Source: JAMXLO01 sp963850535
Lineage (GTDB): Bacteria > Pseudomonadota > Alphaproteobacteria > Acetobacterales > Acetobacteraceae
DNA length: 64,000 nt
Direction: 5' to 3'
NCBI GenBank assembly: GCA_963850535.1
Contig: CAWKMC010000013.1
Span: 62,001-126,000 of the forward strand
In this document: positions 28,644 to 36,978 of the stretch, one piece after another
Numbering within the stretch: position 1 is the stretch's first letter
Layout: every line of letters begins with the position of its first letter
Notes under the pieces: generated by a model
Databases searched by the model: none
Seen by the model: only the letters and a program-made list of their open reading frames with translations
Told to the model about the DNA's origin: nothing
Position numbers and translations under genes: made by a program

Positions 28644-29153
28644 ATGCAAACCAAGAGAATGATAGCGGCCGCCGCTCTTTCGATTGCGGCGAGCATACCG
28701 GCGGTGGCACAGAACGGCGACACCAGCGCGATAACTGAGGACACCGTGCTGGGGGCAACTTTCGCAGTGACGGCGACAATCAATCCGAACACGGATGGCG
28801 TCGCCTATTGTGGAGGAACAGCTCTGCCAGTGATCGTGGAAGCGCATGGCTCTGGCTATTCCGCGAGGTTTGGTAGTGTTGCCTTTTTCCTACAAAAAAC
28901 CATCGACGCGCCACCGGGCGGCGCGATGCACGGCTGCCTGACGGTAACGAACCCCGAAGGTGATGCTCTTCATTTCATCTATGATGGGACTTACGGCAAC
29001 ATCAACGCGAACAACTTTGGAAGCGGGAGTGGAACGCTCACGGTCACTTCGGGGAAAGGTCGGTTTTATGGGCTGAAGGGAGTGACGGTGCCCTTCACCG
29101 CGTCATTCTATATCGCGCCCCCGACCGTTACGGCGTACTACTCGCTGCAGTGA
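28644..29153 (+). CDS. secreted hypothetical protein
   Basis: A 169-aa protein with a clear Sec signal peptide (MQTKRMIAAAALSIAASIPA then VAQ cleavage site) and a predicted all-beta body rich in Thr, Gly and Ser. The segment GSGSGTLTVTSGKGRFYGLK resembles the GG-x-GRF-x-G motif seen in secreted beta-barrel proteins such as allene-oxide-cyclase-like or dirigent-like families, but this is only a motif resemblance. Two cysteines (YCGG and GCLT) could form a disulfide. AGGGGATGAC precedes the chosen ATG at 28644. No functional call is justified. Confidence 0.65.
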   Translation: MQTKRMIAAAALSIAASIPAVAQNGDTSAITEDTVLGATFAVTATINPNTDGVAYCGGTALPVIVEAHGSGYSARFGSVAFFLQKTIDAPPGGAMHGCLTVTNPEGDALHFIYDGTYGNINANNFGSGSGTLTVTSGKGRFYGLKGVTVPFTASFYIAPPTVTAYYSLQ

Positions 29154-29168
29154 TGAAGCGCGCTTGCG

Positions 29169-30050
29169 CTATAGTCGCTTTTCGAACCAGTGGTGCGCGT
29201 AGGGCTCGGCGTTAAACGCCGGCACCTCTGAATAGCCCTGCTGCCGATACAGCGCCTGTGCCTCGGTCAGCGTGCGGTTGGTCTCCAGGCGAAGCGTCCG
29301 CACGCCTGACCCGCGGGCGATCGTCTCAAGCGCCTGCAGCACCCGCCGAGCGACGCCGCGTCCCCGCATCCCAGGCGCGGTCCACATGCGCTTGATCTCG
29401 GCAATGCCTGAATCGAGGCGCTTGAGAGCACCGCAGCCTGCGACGACGCCTTCCATGCGCGCCATCAGGAAATAACCTGCCGGCGGCGTCAGGTCCTCGT
29501 CTGCGGCGGGATTACTCCGGGCAGGATCGAACCCGGTATCGAACCGCTGCGCCAGATCACGGAAGTATTCATCGAGACACCAACGGGCATCAGCATTGTC
29601 AGGCGGTTCCACCTGGACCTCGATCGCTGATGTGCGGAGCAGTCGCTCGACTTCCGCCATAGCGCTTACCAGCCGCTCGCGCTGCCGGACATCGAGTGGC
29701 TCCAGGATCGATGTGGCTAGCTGGTCCGACAAGGCATCGTACTTTCCCAACTCGGAGCGGCCCTTGCGCGTCAAGGTCACCCGGCGCATCCGACCGTCGC
29801 CTGCCTGCTTCTGCACCGCTATCAGGTGCTGTTCCTCGAGCGAGCGCAGCAGCCGGCTGAGATAGCCGGAGTCCAGACCAAGTCTGGCGCGCAGGCTGCG
29901 CACGTCGGCACCCCGGCGACCGGTTTCGAAAATTAGGCGCGCCTCGCCCAGCGGCCGGCCACGCCGGAGATAGCCGTCATCCAGAGCGCCGACCCGCTGC
30001 GTCACCAGCCGATTGAACCGGCGCACCTGCTCGATCTGTCCGCTGTCCAT
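29169..30050 (-). CDS. MarR-type regulator fused to GNAT acetyltransferase
   Basis: A 293-aa two-domain protein. Residues ~1-150 form a MarR winged helix (EQVRRFNRLVTQRVGALDDG, LGLDSGYLSRLLRSLEEQHL, VTLTRKGRSELGKYDALSDQ). Residues ~155-293 form a GNAT N-acetyltransferase with the acetyl-CoA loop GMRGRGVARRVLQALE (the RGxGxA/G pattern) and the C-terminal LRLETNRTLTEAQALYRQQG YSEVP. This fusion is an established bacterial family. The regulator half probably senses a small molecule that the acetyltransferase half modifies or detoxifies. It is divergent from the RlmI-like gene. Confidence 0.9.
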   Translation of the reverse strand: MDSGQIEQVRRFNRLVTQRVGALDDGYLRRGRPLGEARLIFETGRRGADVRSLRARLGLDSGYLSRLLRSLEEQHLIAVQKQAGDGRMRRVTLTRKGRSELGKYDALSDQLATSILEPLDVRQRERLVSAMAEVERLLRTSAIEVQVEPPDNADARWCLDEYFRDLAQRFDTGFDPARSNPAADEDLTPPAGYFLMARMEGVVAGCGALKRLDSGIAEIKRMWTAPGMRGRGVARRVLQALETIARGSGVRTLRLETNRTLTEAQALYRQQGYSEVPAFNAEPYAHHWFEKRL

Positions 30051-30142
30051 TCGCTGACTTTAGTCAGCTATCGTCCGAATGCAAGCGCCGCCCGGATGTG
30101 ACACGAGGGACGCGGCCGGGCAGATTAGGCAAGAGGGATCGG

Positions 30143-31345
30143 ATGGAACAACGCCTAATGCTGACTGTGCTGGATCGACCGGTCCTGCGGCTCAACCCGG
30201 GCCAGGGACGCAGACTGCGTTCCGGCTCGCCTTGGGTCTTCTCCAACGAGATCGCCATGAGGCCGGAGTACCGACAGGTCCCACCGGGAAGCCTGGTACG
30301 CATCGAAGGTGACGACGGCGTGCGGTTCGGCACCTTCATGTTCAACCCGCACAGCCTGATTGCCGCGCGGCGGCTTGATCGCGATCCAGCGGCGGAAATC
30401 GATGCCGCATGGGTTCGGCAACGGCTGACGTCGGCGATCGAATTGCGCCAGCGTCTCTGCGATGGACCGTTCCACCGAATGGTCCACGCTGAGGCCGATC
30501 AGCTGCCTGGACTGGTGATCGACCGCTACGACGACGTCGTCGTGATGCAGGTGAACACGGCCGGGATGGATCGCCTCACACCGCTGATCGTCGAGGCACT
30601 TACCGACCTCTTGCCGTTGCGCGCAATCGTTGCACGCAACAACTCGCCAGCGAGGCGACAGGAAGGATTGGCTGATGAAGTGTCGCTACTGGTCGGCAGC
30701 GACGCAAATGCTGAGGTTGTGGAGGATGGCGTCAAATTCGCGGTAGATCCACTCGGCGGCCAAAAGACCGGCTGGTTTTTCGATCAGCGACCAAACCGCG
30801 ATCGGGTCTCGATGCTCGCGAGGGATGCGCGCGTGCTCGACGTGTTCTGCCATGTTGGCGCGTTCGGTCTGCGCTGCGCGGCGGCAGGTGCGCGTGAGGT
30901 GACATTGGTGGACAGCAGCGCAGCGGCCCTCGCCCAAGCCGAGCAGGCTGCGGCACATAACGGTCTTGCCGATCGTCTATCTGTGCAACGTGAGGACGGG
31001 TTCGATGCGATGAGTACGCTCTCCGGCGAAAAGTTCGACATCGTCATCTGCGATCCGCCCGCCTTTGCCCGCTCGCGCAAGGATGCGGACGCTGGGCTAC
31101 GAGCCTACGGCCGCATGGCTCGCCTGGGGGCATCGCTGGTGGCGCCTCGCGGATATCTGTTCGTCGCCTCATGCAGCCACCATGCGCCACAGGAGGCCTG
31201 GAGCGCGCAGATCGCCTGGGGATTGCATCGAGCGCGACGCGAAGGCCGCATCTTGTTCACCGGCGGAGCGGGGCCCGATCACCCGGTGCACCCTCACCTG
31301 CCCGAGACCGCATATCTGAAGACCCAATTGATTCAATTGCTGTGA
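30143..31345 (+). CDS. class I SAM-dependent rRNA methyltransferase, RlmI-like
   Basis: A 400-aa PUA-domain plus Rossmann methyltransferase of the RlmI type, which in E. coli makes m5C1962 in 23S rRNA. The N-terminal PUA-like part (RRLRSGSPWVFSNEI), the middle EEHRE/RlmK-like domain (HRMVHAEADQLPGLVIDRYD) and the SAM-binding motif RVLDVFCHVGAFGLRCAAAG are all visible; motif IV is DIVICDPPAFARSRKD and the late SCSHH region carries the catalytic cysteine. AAGAGGGATCGG precedes the start at 30143. It lies eight bases before an LLM gene, so the two may be cotranscribed by chance of position. Confidence 0.9.
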   Translation: MEQRLMLTVLDRPVLRLNPGQGRRLRSGSPWVFSNEIAMRPEYRQVPPGSLVRIEGDDGVRFGTFMFNPHSLIAARRLDRDPAAEIDAAWVRQRLTSAIELRQRLCDGPFHRMVHAEADQLPGLVIDRYDDVVVMQVNTAGMDRLTPLIVEALTDLLPLRAIVARNNSPARRQEGLADEVSLLVGSDANAEVVEDGVKFAVDPLGGQKTGWFFDQRPNRDRVSMLARDARVLDVFCHVGAFGLRCAAAGAREVTLVDSSAAALAQAEQAAAHNGLADRLSVQREDGFDAMSTLSGEKFDIVICDPPAFARSRKDADAGLRAYGRMARLGASLVAPRGYLFVASCSHHAPQEAWSAQIAWGLHRARREGRILFTGGAGPDHPVHPHLPETAYLKTQLIQLL

Positions 31346-31353
31346 GACCAGGC

Positions 31354-32493
31354 ATGACCACGTCCCGTGCCAACAATCCGCTGTTCGGGCCCAACCGCTT
31401 CAAGCTCGGCGTGTTCAGCGCCAACTGCGACGGCGGGCTGACCATGTCGCTAGCGCCGGAACGTTGGGGCGCGAACTGGGACGACATCGTCGCAATGACG
31501 CAGATCGCGGACGAGGCCGGCCTCGAGTTTATTCTGCCAGTGGCGAAATGGCGCGGCTACCAGGGCAAGGCGAACATCTACGGCCGGTCCTTCGAGACGC
31601 TGACGCATGGCGCGGCACTCGGTGCGGTCACCCGGCGTATTGCGATCTTCTCGACCGTGCACGTGCCTTTGGTGACACCGGCGTTCGGCGCCAAGGCGAT
31701 CGCCACCATCGATCATGTCACCCATGGCCGCGCCGGGCTCAACATCGTCTGTGGCTGGAACCAGGAAGAGTTCGACCTGCACGGCGTCACTATCGATCAG
31801 GATCGCCGTTATGCGCACGGGCTGGAATGGTTCCGCATCTGGTCGCGCCTGTTGCAGGGTGGTCCGGAATTCGACTGGGACAGCGAATTCTTTCATCTGA
31901 AACGACTGCACACCGATCCCACATCGGTGCAGCGGCCGTGGCCAGCGGTCATGTCAGCGGGGTTCTCACCCAAAGGGCGGGACTTCGCCGCACAGAGCGC
32001 CGACGTATTGTTCACTACGATGAGCGAGCTCGATCAGGCCCCCGCCCTGCTGAGCGATATCCGTAGCTACATTGCGCGCTATGGCCGGAAGGTGGACATC
32101 TACACCATGTCGCATGTCGTGTGCCGGCCCACGCGACGCGAGGCAGACGAGTTCTACCACTATTTTGCCGAGGAGATGGCCGACGTCGATGGTCAGGCGT
32201 ACTACCGCCGGCAACGGGGACCGGTGGTGAAGGATGCCGCAGGCAAAGAAATGCGTCGCCCATTGGTGAACCGGTTCATGCGCGAGTCCGGGAAGCGATA
32301 TGACGGTGCGTATCCGGGCGCGTTCCCTTTGGTCGGCACACCGGATGATGTGGTCGCCGACATGGTGCAGATGAGTGAGCAGGGACTCGCCGGCACGTCG
32401 GTTGCGTTTCTTAACTACCTGAAGGAAATTCCCTTCTTCGTGCAGGAAGTGCTGCCGCGGCTAGAACGGCTCGGACTGCGCGAACCCGGGTAG
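31354..32493 (+). CDS. LLM class flavin-dependent monooxygenase (SfnG/RutA-like)
   Basis: A 379-aa luciferase-like monooxygenase. GLTMSLAPERWGANWDDIVA, FILPVAKWRGYQGKANIYGR, DHVTHGRAGLNIVCGWNQEE and PLVGTPDDVVADMVQMSEQG are characteristic of the branch that includes dimethylsulfone (SfnG) and pyrimidine (RutA) monooxygenases, which use FMNH2. The start at 31354 is the first sensible ATG; the long upstream frame is antisense/overlap of the methyltransferase. It is followed 13 bases later by a small dimeric alpha-beta barrel protein gene, and the pair is likely an operon. Confidence 0.9.
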   Translation: MTTSRANNPLFGPNRFKLGVFSANCDGGLTMSLAPERWGANWDDIVAMTQIADEAGLEFILPVAKWRGYQGKANIYGRSFETLTHGAALGAVTRRIAIFSTVHVPLVTPAFGAKAIATIDHVTHGRAGLNIVCGWNQEEFDLHGVTIDQDRRYAHGLEWFRIWSRLLQGGPEFDWDSEFFHLKRLHTDPTSVQRPWPAVMSAGFSPKGRDFAAQSADVLFTTMSELDQAPALLSDIRSYIARYGRKVDIYTMSHVVCRPTRREADEFYHYFAEEMADVDGQAYYRRQRGPVVKDAAGKEMRRPLVNRFMRESGKRYDGAYPGAFPLVGTPDDVVADMVQMSEQGLAGTSVAFLNYLKEIPFFVQEVLPRLERLGLREPG

Positions 32494-32506
32494 ATCGGAG
32501 GCAACA

Positions 32507-32806
32507 ATGCCCGCGTATTTCGTGGTGCGCGCTGTGGTGGGCGAGGCGGACCGGCGTGATTTTGATGTTTGGTACCGCACCGAACACCTGCCGGACGCGC
32601 GCACGGCTTTCAACGCACAGTCCGCCTGGCGCGCCTGGAGCCGTACTGATCCGTCGGTGCATTATGCGTTCTATCAATTCGCCGACGTTGCCGCGGCAGA
32701 GGAGGTGAACACTTCGCCAGCGATCCGCCGGCTTGTTGCCGATTTTGACGCGCGCTGGGGCAGCCGCGTGACACGCACGCGCGAGATCATCGAAGCGGCC
32801 GAATGA
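32507..32806 (+). CDS. small dimeric alpha/beta-barrel-like protein
   Basis: A 99-aa protein (MPAYFVVRAVVGEADRRDFD...) with the pattern of the DABB/ferredoxin-like fold: an initial strand, a helix with a WY-T-EHLPDAR motif (residues ~22-33), then strands and a final helix. The DxWYxxEHLPD motif is shared by EthD-like and similar small proteins that assist degradation enzymes. GGAGG lies seven bases upstream of the ATG. Its position right after the LLM gene suggests an accessory role in the same reaction, for example substrate or product handling. Confidence 0.7.
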   Translation: MPAYFVVRAVVGEADRRDFDVWYRTEHLPDARTAFNAQSAWRAWSRTDPSVHYAFYQFADVAAAEEVNTSPAIRRLVADFDARWGSRVTRTREIIEAAE

Positions 32807-32842
32807 AGCGACAACACTAGCTTACCGGCACGAGCCGGCTTC

Positions 32843-34612
32843 ATGCCCATCAACCGCCGTCTTGCAGCAGTGCTCGTTGCCGACGTGGCCGGGTATTCGC
32901 GCCTCATCGGGGCCTATGAGGAACGGACACTTGGGCGCCTCGACGCGATCCGAGCGGAGGTGATCGATCCCACGCTCGCGACCAACCATGGCCGGCTGGT
33001 TAGGATCAAGGGAGACGGGTTGCTCATCGAGTTCACCAGCGTGATCGACGCAGTGCGCTGCGCGACCGAGCTACAGCGCTTGATGGCCGAATACAACGAC
33101 CGCATCTCGCCGCCCGAGCGGATCGAGTACCGGATCGGCATCAACCTTGGGGAGATCGTCATCGACGACGACGACATCTACGGCGATGGCGTCAACATTG
33201 CCGCGCGGTTGGAGGCGCTGGCCGATCACGGCGGCATCTGTGTCTCCGCCCGCGTCCAGGAGGAAGTGGCTGGGCGGCTGGACGTCGCGTTCGAGGACAT
33301 GGGCGAGCAGGCGCTCAAGAACATCGCGCGACCGGTGCATGTCTATCGCGTAGTGCCTGGTGCGGCCTCGCCGCGCGTCGCAGCGCAAGCCAACCCCGGA
33401 GCTGCACTCGCCTTGCCCGACAAACCTTCCATCGCCGTGCTCTCGTTCACCAACATGAGCACAGACGCCGAGCAGGAGTTCTTCGCCGACGGCATCGCCG
33501 AGGACATCATCACCGAGCTGTCGCGCTCACGCTCGCTGTTCGTGATCGCGCGCAATTCGAGCTTCGTCTACAAGGGACGGCCGACCGCCATTCGCGACGT
33601 GGGCCGCGAACTCGGCGTGCGTTACGTGCTGGAAGGCAGCGTGCGGAAGGCAAGCAATCGGGTGCGCGTGACGGCGCAGCTGATCGAGGCGACCACCGGC
33701 GGCCATGTCTGGGCCGAACGCTACGACCGCGAGCTGGCCGACATCTTTTCCGTACAGGACGAGATCACCGCCAGCGTCTCCACCGCCATCCACCCGGCGC
33801 TGGAGCGCAGCGAGCGTGAACGCGCCGTGCGCAAGCCGGCCGATGATCTGGACGCCTGGGAAAGCTACCACCGCGGGATGTGGCATTTCTCGCGGATAGA
33901 AGCAGGCGATAATGAGACGGCACGCGGTTTCTTCCGGCGCGCGGTCGAGCTGGACCCACAGTTCGCCCGGGCAGTGGCCGCGCTGGCGCTCACCTATCTG
34001 AACGAGATCACGTTGTTCCGTCCGCAGCAGCGGGCAGTCAACATTCCGCTGGCGCTGGAGAGTGCATCACATGCGGTAGCGATAGATGCGACGGAAGCGA
34101 TGGGCCACGCGGCGCTGGCCCGCGCGCTGTGGATGTCGGGACGACACGCCGAGAGCCTGGTCACAGCGGATACGGCGGTGCACCTGGAGCCGAACTCGCC
34201 AGCCGCGCATGGCGCACTGGGCGGTGCCAGGCTTTGGAGCGGCCGGCCCGCCGAGGCGATCGAACCGCTGGAGTTTGCAATGCGTCTGAGCCCGTTCGAT
34301 CCGTTGACGTCGCTCTGGCTGCACTTTACGGCACGCGCACATTACTGGAGCGGAAGCTACGGTGCGTCGATCGCCGTCGCGACCCAGGTGCGACAGTCGT
34401 TTCCCCACTTCCGTCAACCGTACAACACGCTGATTGCTGCGCTGGGACAGGCCGGCCGCGTCGATGACGCTCAAGCGGTCATGGCGGATGGACTGGCGCG
34501 GTTCGGCGATGCCTTCCGCGCGCTGATGGAGCTGCCCGGCGACCTGCGCGAACTTCGCAGCGAGGATCGTGACCACCTGATCGATGGCTTCCGCAAGGCC
34601 AACGTGGCCTGA
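32843..34612 (+). CDS. class III adenylate/guanylate cyclase with TolB-like and TPR domains
   Basis: A 589-aa soluble protein. Residues ~8-180 are a class III cyclase homology domain: metal aspartates D14 (LVADVAGYSRL) and D58 (RIKGDGLLIEF), the purine-selecting lysine K56, and GDGVNIAARLEALA with the transition-state Asn/Arg. Residues ~195-330 match the cyclase-associated TolB-like domain (DKPSIAVLSFTNMSTDAEQE, GVRYVLEGSVRKASNRVRVT). The rest is TPR-like (ELDPQFARAVAALALTYLNE, AMGHAALARALWMSG). This architecture is widespread in rhizobia and relatives. It probably makes cAMP in response to an unknown input and is not related to its catabolic neighbours. Confidence 0.92.
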   Translation: MPINRRLAAVLVADVAGYSRLIGAYEERTLGRLDAIRAEVIDPTLATNHGRLVRIKGDGLLIEFTSVIDAVRCATELQRLMAEYNDRISPPERIEYRIGINLGEIVIDDDDIYGDGVNIAARLEALADHGGICVSARVQEEVAGRLDVAFEDMGEQALKNIARPVHVYRVVPGAASPRVAAQANPGAALALPDKPSIAVLSFTNMSTDAEQEFFADGIAEDIITELSRSRSLFVIARNSSFVYKGRPTAIRDVGRELGVRYVLEGSVRKASNRVRVTAQLIEATTGGHVWAERYDRELADIFSVQDEITASVSTAIHPALERSERERAVRKPADDLDAWESYHRGMWHFSRIEAGDNETARGFFRRAVELDPQFARAVAALALTYLNEITLFRPQQRAVNIPLALESASHAVAIDATEAMGHAALARALWMSGRHAESLVTADTAVHLEPNSPAAHGALGGARLWSGRPAEAIEPLEFAMRLSPFDPLTSLWLHFTARAHYWSGSYGASIAVATQVRQSFPHFRQPYNTLIAALGQAGRVDDAQAVMADGLARFGDAFRALMELPGDLRELRSEDRDHLIDGFRKANVA

Positions 34613-34695
34613 AGCGCATTGCTGGAGGTGACGACCGGCCCGCTTGCGTTTCCAGCGAAGCTGGCGACACTGCCCCTGGCATCGCGGAGGAAACC

Positions 34696-35757
34696 ATGGG
34701 GAACAAGATCGCAATCATGGGCGTCGGCGCCGTCGGCGGTTATGCCGGCGCACATATGGCCCAGGCGGGCGAGGACGTGACATTCATCGACCCATGGCCC
34801 GCGCATGTCGAGAAGATGCAACGCGACGGCCTGAAGATCAGCCACATCCGCGACGTTCCCGAGTTCACCGTGAAGGTGCGCGCGATGCATCTGACGGACG
34901 CGCAGCACCTCGCCAAGGAGAAGCCGATCGACATCGCCTTCGTGTGCATGAAGTCGTACGACACCGAATGGGCGGCGACCCTGATTAGTCAGTACCTGGC
35001 GCCTGGCGGCTTCATCGTATCATTGCAGAACTGCATGAACGAGGAGACGATCGCCGACGTGGTCGGCTGGGGTAAGACGTTGGGTTGCATCGCCAGCTCG
35101 ATCACCGTCGATCTGTGCGAGCCGGGCCATGTGCGCCGCGCCGCGGGCAAGAGCGGAACGCGACACACCGTGTTCCGCACCGGAGAGGTGCACGGCCGCT
35201 CCACAGATCGTGTCAAAGAGATCTGCCGCCTGGTCGGTCTCGCCGACAGTGCAATGGTCACCGAGAACCTTTGGGGAGAGCGCTGGTCGAAGTTAGTGAC
35301 CAACGTGATGGGTAATGGTCTGTCGGCCTGCACCGGAATGATCGGCAAGGAGATGGTGCAGAACGACGCGATCCGTCGCTTCTCCTCGCGCCTCGGCAGC
35401 GAGGCGATCCGTGTCGGCCAGGCACTCGGCTATGAGCTTGAGGAGATCATCCATCTCGATCCGGAGATTATCGCTCGCGCCGGTGAGGGCGATGCGACGG
35501 CGACTAAGCAGTATGACGAGCATCGGCTGGCAGAAGTCAGTAAGGGCGGCGGTGAGCATCGGCCGTCGATGGGCCAGGACATGGTGAAGGGCCGCCGCAC
35601 CGAGATCGAGTTCCTCAATGGTATGGTGGCGAAAAAGGGCGGCGAAATCGGTATCGCGACACCAGCCAACGTGGTGCTGACCGATATCGTCAAGCGCGTG
35701 GAGAAGGGTGAGCTGAAGCCTGATCCGAAGCACATCACGGACCTGCGGCTGAACTGA
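34696..35757 (+). CDS. ketopantoate reductase family protein
   Basis: A 353-aa 2-dehydropantoate 2-reductase-like protein, longer than PanE (~300 aa). NADP Rossmann motif GVGAVGGYAGAHMAQAG at residues ~9-25, CMKSYDTEW (likely catalytic lysine), and the C-terminal helical region ENLWGERWSKLVTNVMGNGL are typical. The GGAGG upstream of the ATG at 34696 is good. Members near catabolic LLM, HpaB and VOC genes usually reduce other 2-oxoacids than ketopantoate, and the extra C-terminal ~50 residues (RRTEIEFLNGMVAKKG) support a distinct subfamily. It precedes the palindromic repeat element at 35772. Confidence 0.88.
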   Translation: MGNKIAIMGVGAVGGYAGAHMAQAGEDVTFIDPWPAHVEKMQRDGLKISHIRDVPEFTVKVRAMHLTDAQHLAKEKPIDIAFVCMKSYDTEWAATLISQYLAPGGFIVSLQNCMNEETIADVVGWGKTLGCIASSITVDLCEPGHVRRAAGKSGTRHTVFRTGEVHGRSTDRVKEICRLVGLADSAMVTENLWGERWSKLVTNVMGNGLSACTGMIGKEMVQNDAIRRFSSRLGSEAIRVGQALGYELEEIIHLDPEIIARAGEGDATATKQYDEHRLAEVSKGGGEHRPSMGQDMVKGRRTEIEFLNGMVAKKGGEIGIATPANVVLTDIVKRVEKGELKPDPKHITDLRLN

Positions 35758-35771
35758 TGCACCACACCCTC

Positions 35772-35852
35772 ATGGCCGGCGAAGGCCGGCCATCCATGTC
35801 TTTTCCGCACGGAAACAGCAAAGACGTGGATGGCGGGGTCAAGCCCCGCCAT
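35772..35852. repeat. compound palindromic intergenic repeat
   Basis: Three nested or adjacent inverted repeats: ATGGCCGGC with GCCGGCCAT (35772-35780/35785-35793), GCCATCCATGTCTTT with AAAGACGTGGATGGC (35789-35803/35820-35834, one G:T-type mismatch), and ATGGCGGGG with CCCCGCCAT (35830-35838/35844-35852). This is the widespread alphaproteobacterial element whose minus strand spuriously translates as MAGLDPAIH. It can fold as a long branched hairpin in RNA or a cruciform in DNA. Confidence 0.8.
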
Positions 35853-35882
35853 GACTATACGTACAATTCCTGGCTGAGCAGC

Positions 35883-36930
35883 ATGCGCGTCTTCACCCGC
35901 CTGCCAATGCATGACTGGAACGCCACCGCGCGGGCCGCACAGCGATGCCGAGGCCGCAGGGTTCAGTGCGGTCAAGACCGTCGAACTCGATCATGACGTG
36001 TTCGCACCGCTCGCCATCGCCGCCATGGCTACCGATCGAGTCGAGCTGACACCATCGGTTGCTGTTGCATTTCCGCGTAGCCCGACGGTGCTGGCGTCAC
36101 AGGCCTGGGACCTGCAGGCAAATTCGCGCGGTCGCTTCGTGCTAGGACTTGGCAGCCAGGTGAAGGGCCACAACGAGCGTCGCTTCGGCATCGCCTGGAC
36201 CGCCCCTGCCCCACGCCTGCGCGACTATGTGCGAGCGCTGCGTGCGATCTGGCGTTGCTGGGAGACGGGCGACAAACTCGACTTTCACAGCGAGCACTAC
36301 ACGCTGACGCTGATGACGCCCGACTTTTCTCCCAAGCCGACCGGACTGCCGATGGTGCCAGTGACGCTCGCCGCGGTGGGCGAAGCGATGCTGCGTGTAG
36401 CCGGCCAGGTAGCTGATGGGGTGCGACTGCACCCGCTTTGCTCTCGCCGGTACCTGGAAGAAGTGTGCCTGCCGCAGATAGCGACCGGCATGCAGAGGAG
36501 CCAACGGAAGCGGGAGAACTTCGACGTGCATGGCGGCGGCTTCGTCGTGACGGGCCCGGATGAGGCTACAGTCGTGGCGGGCATGGAGGCTGTGCGTCGC
36601 CGCATCGGCTTCTACGGCTCGACGCGCACCTACATGCCGATCCTTGCGCTACATGGCCTACAGGACCTCGGCCTGAAACTGCACCGCATGTCGGTGGAAG
36701 GTCGCTGGGCCGAGATGGGCACGCAAATCGCTGACGACGTGGTTCGTATCTTCGCGGCCTGCGGCACTTATCGCGAGATTGCCGCCGCTGTCGAACAGCG
36801 CTTCGGCGGCGTGGCTGATTCGATCGACCTGGATTTTCCTGCCGACGCACCAATCGGCCTGCGCCGCGAGATCCTGGCCGACATTCAGCGTATCCCTCAC
36901 CGGTTCGCCGAATTCAGTCCCGACTGGTAG
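35883..36930 (+). pseudogene. LLM class F420-type oxidoreductase (TIGR03617-like), frameshifted near 35943
   Basis: A luciferase-like oxidoreductase of the MSMEG_2256-like F420 branch. The first 20 codons from ATG 35883 read MRVFTRLPMHDWNATARAAQ R; one extra base near 35943 then shifts the frame, which continues DAEAAGFSAVKTVELDHDVF to the normal end HRFAEFSPDW at 36930. Other signatures: LQANSRGRFVLGLGSQVKGH, PVTLAAVGEAMLRVAGQVAD and HGGGFVVTGPDEATVVAGME. The protein would be about 348 aa. It lies 48 bases before the HpaB-type gene on the same strand. A single-base sequencing error would restore the gene; F420 synthesis genes elsewhere would be needed for function. Confidence 0.85.
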
Positions 36931-36978
36931 TCTTCCCTGCCATCGTGGCAGAGTGATCACGGCCACAGGAGACGCACC

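Noticed and set aside
35430..35975. Minus-strand frame containing MAGLDPAIH
   Set aside because: The motif comes from the palindromic repeat, a well-known source of false ORFs.
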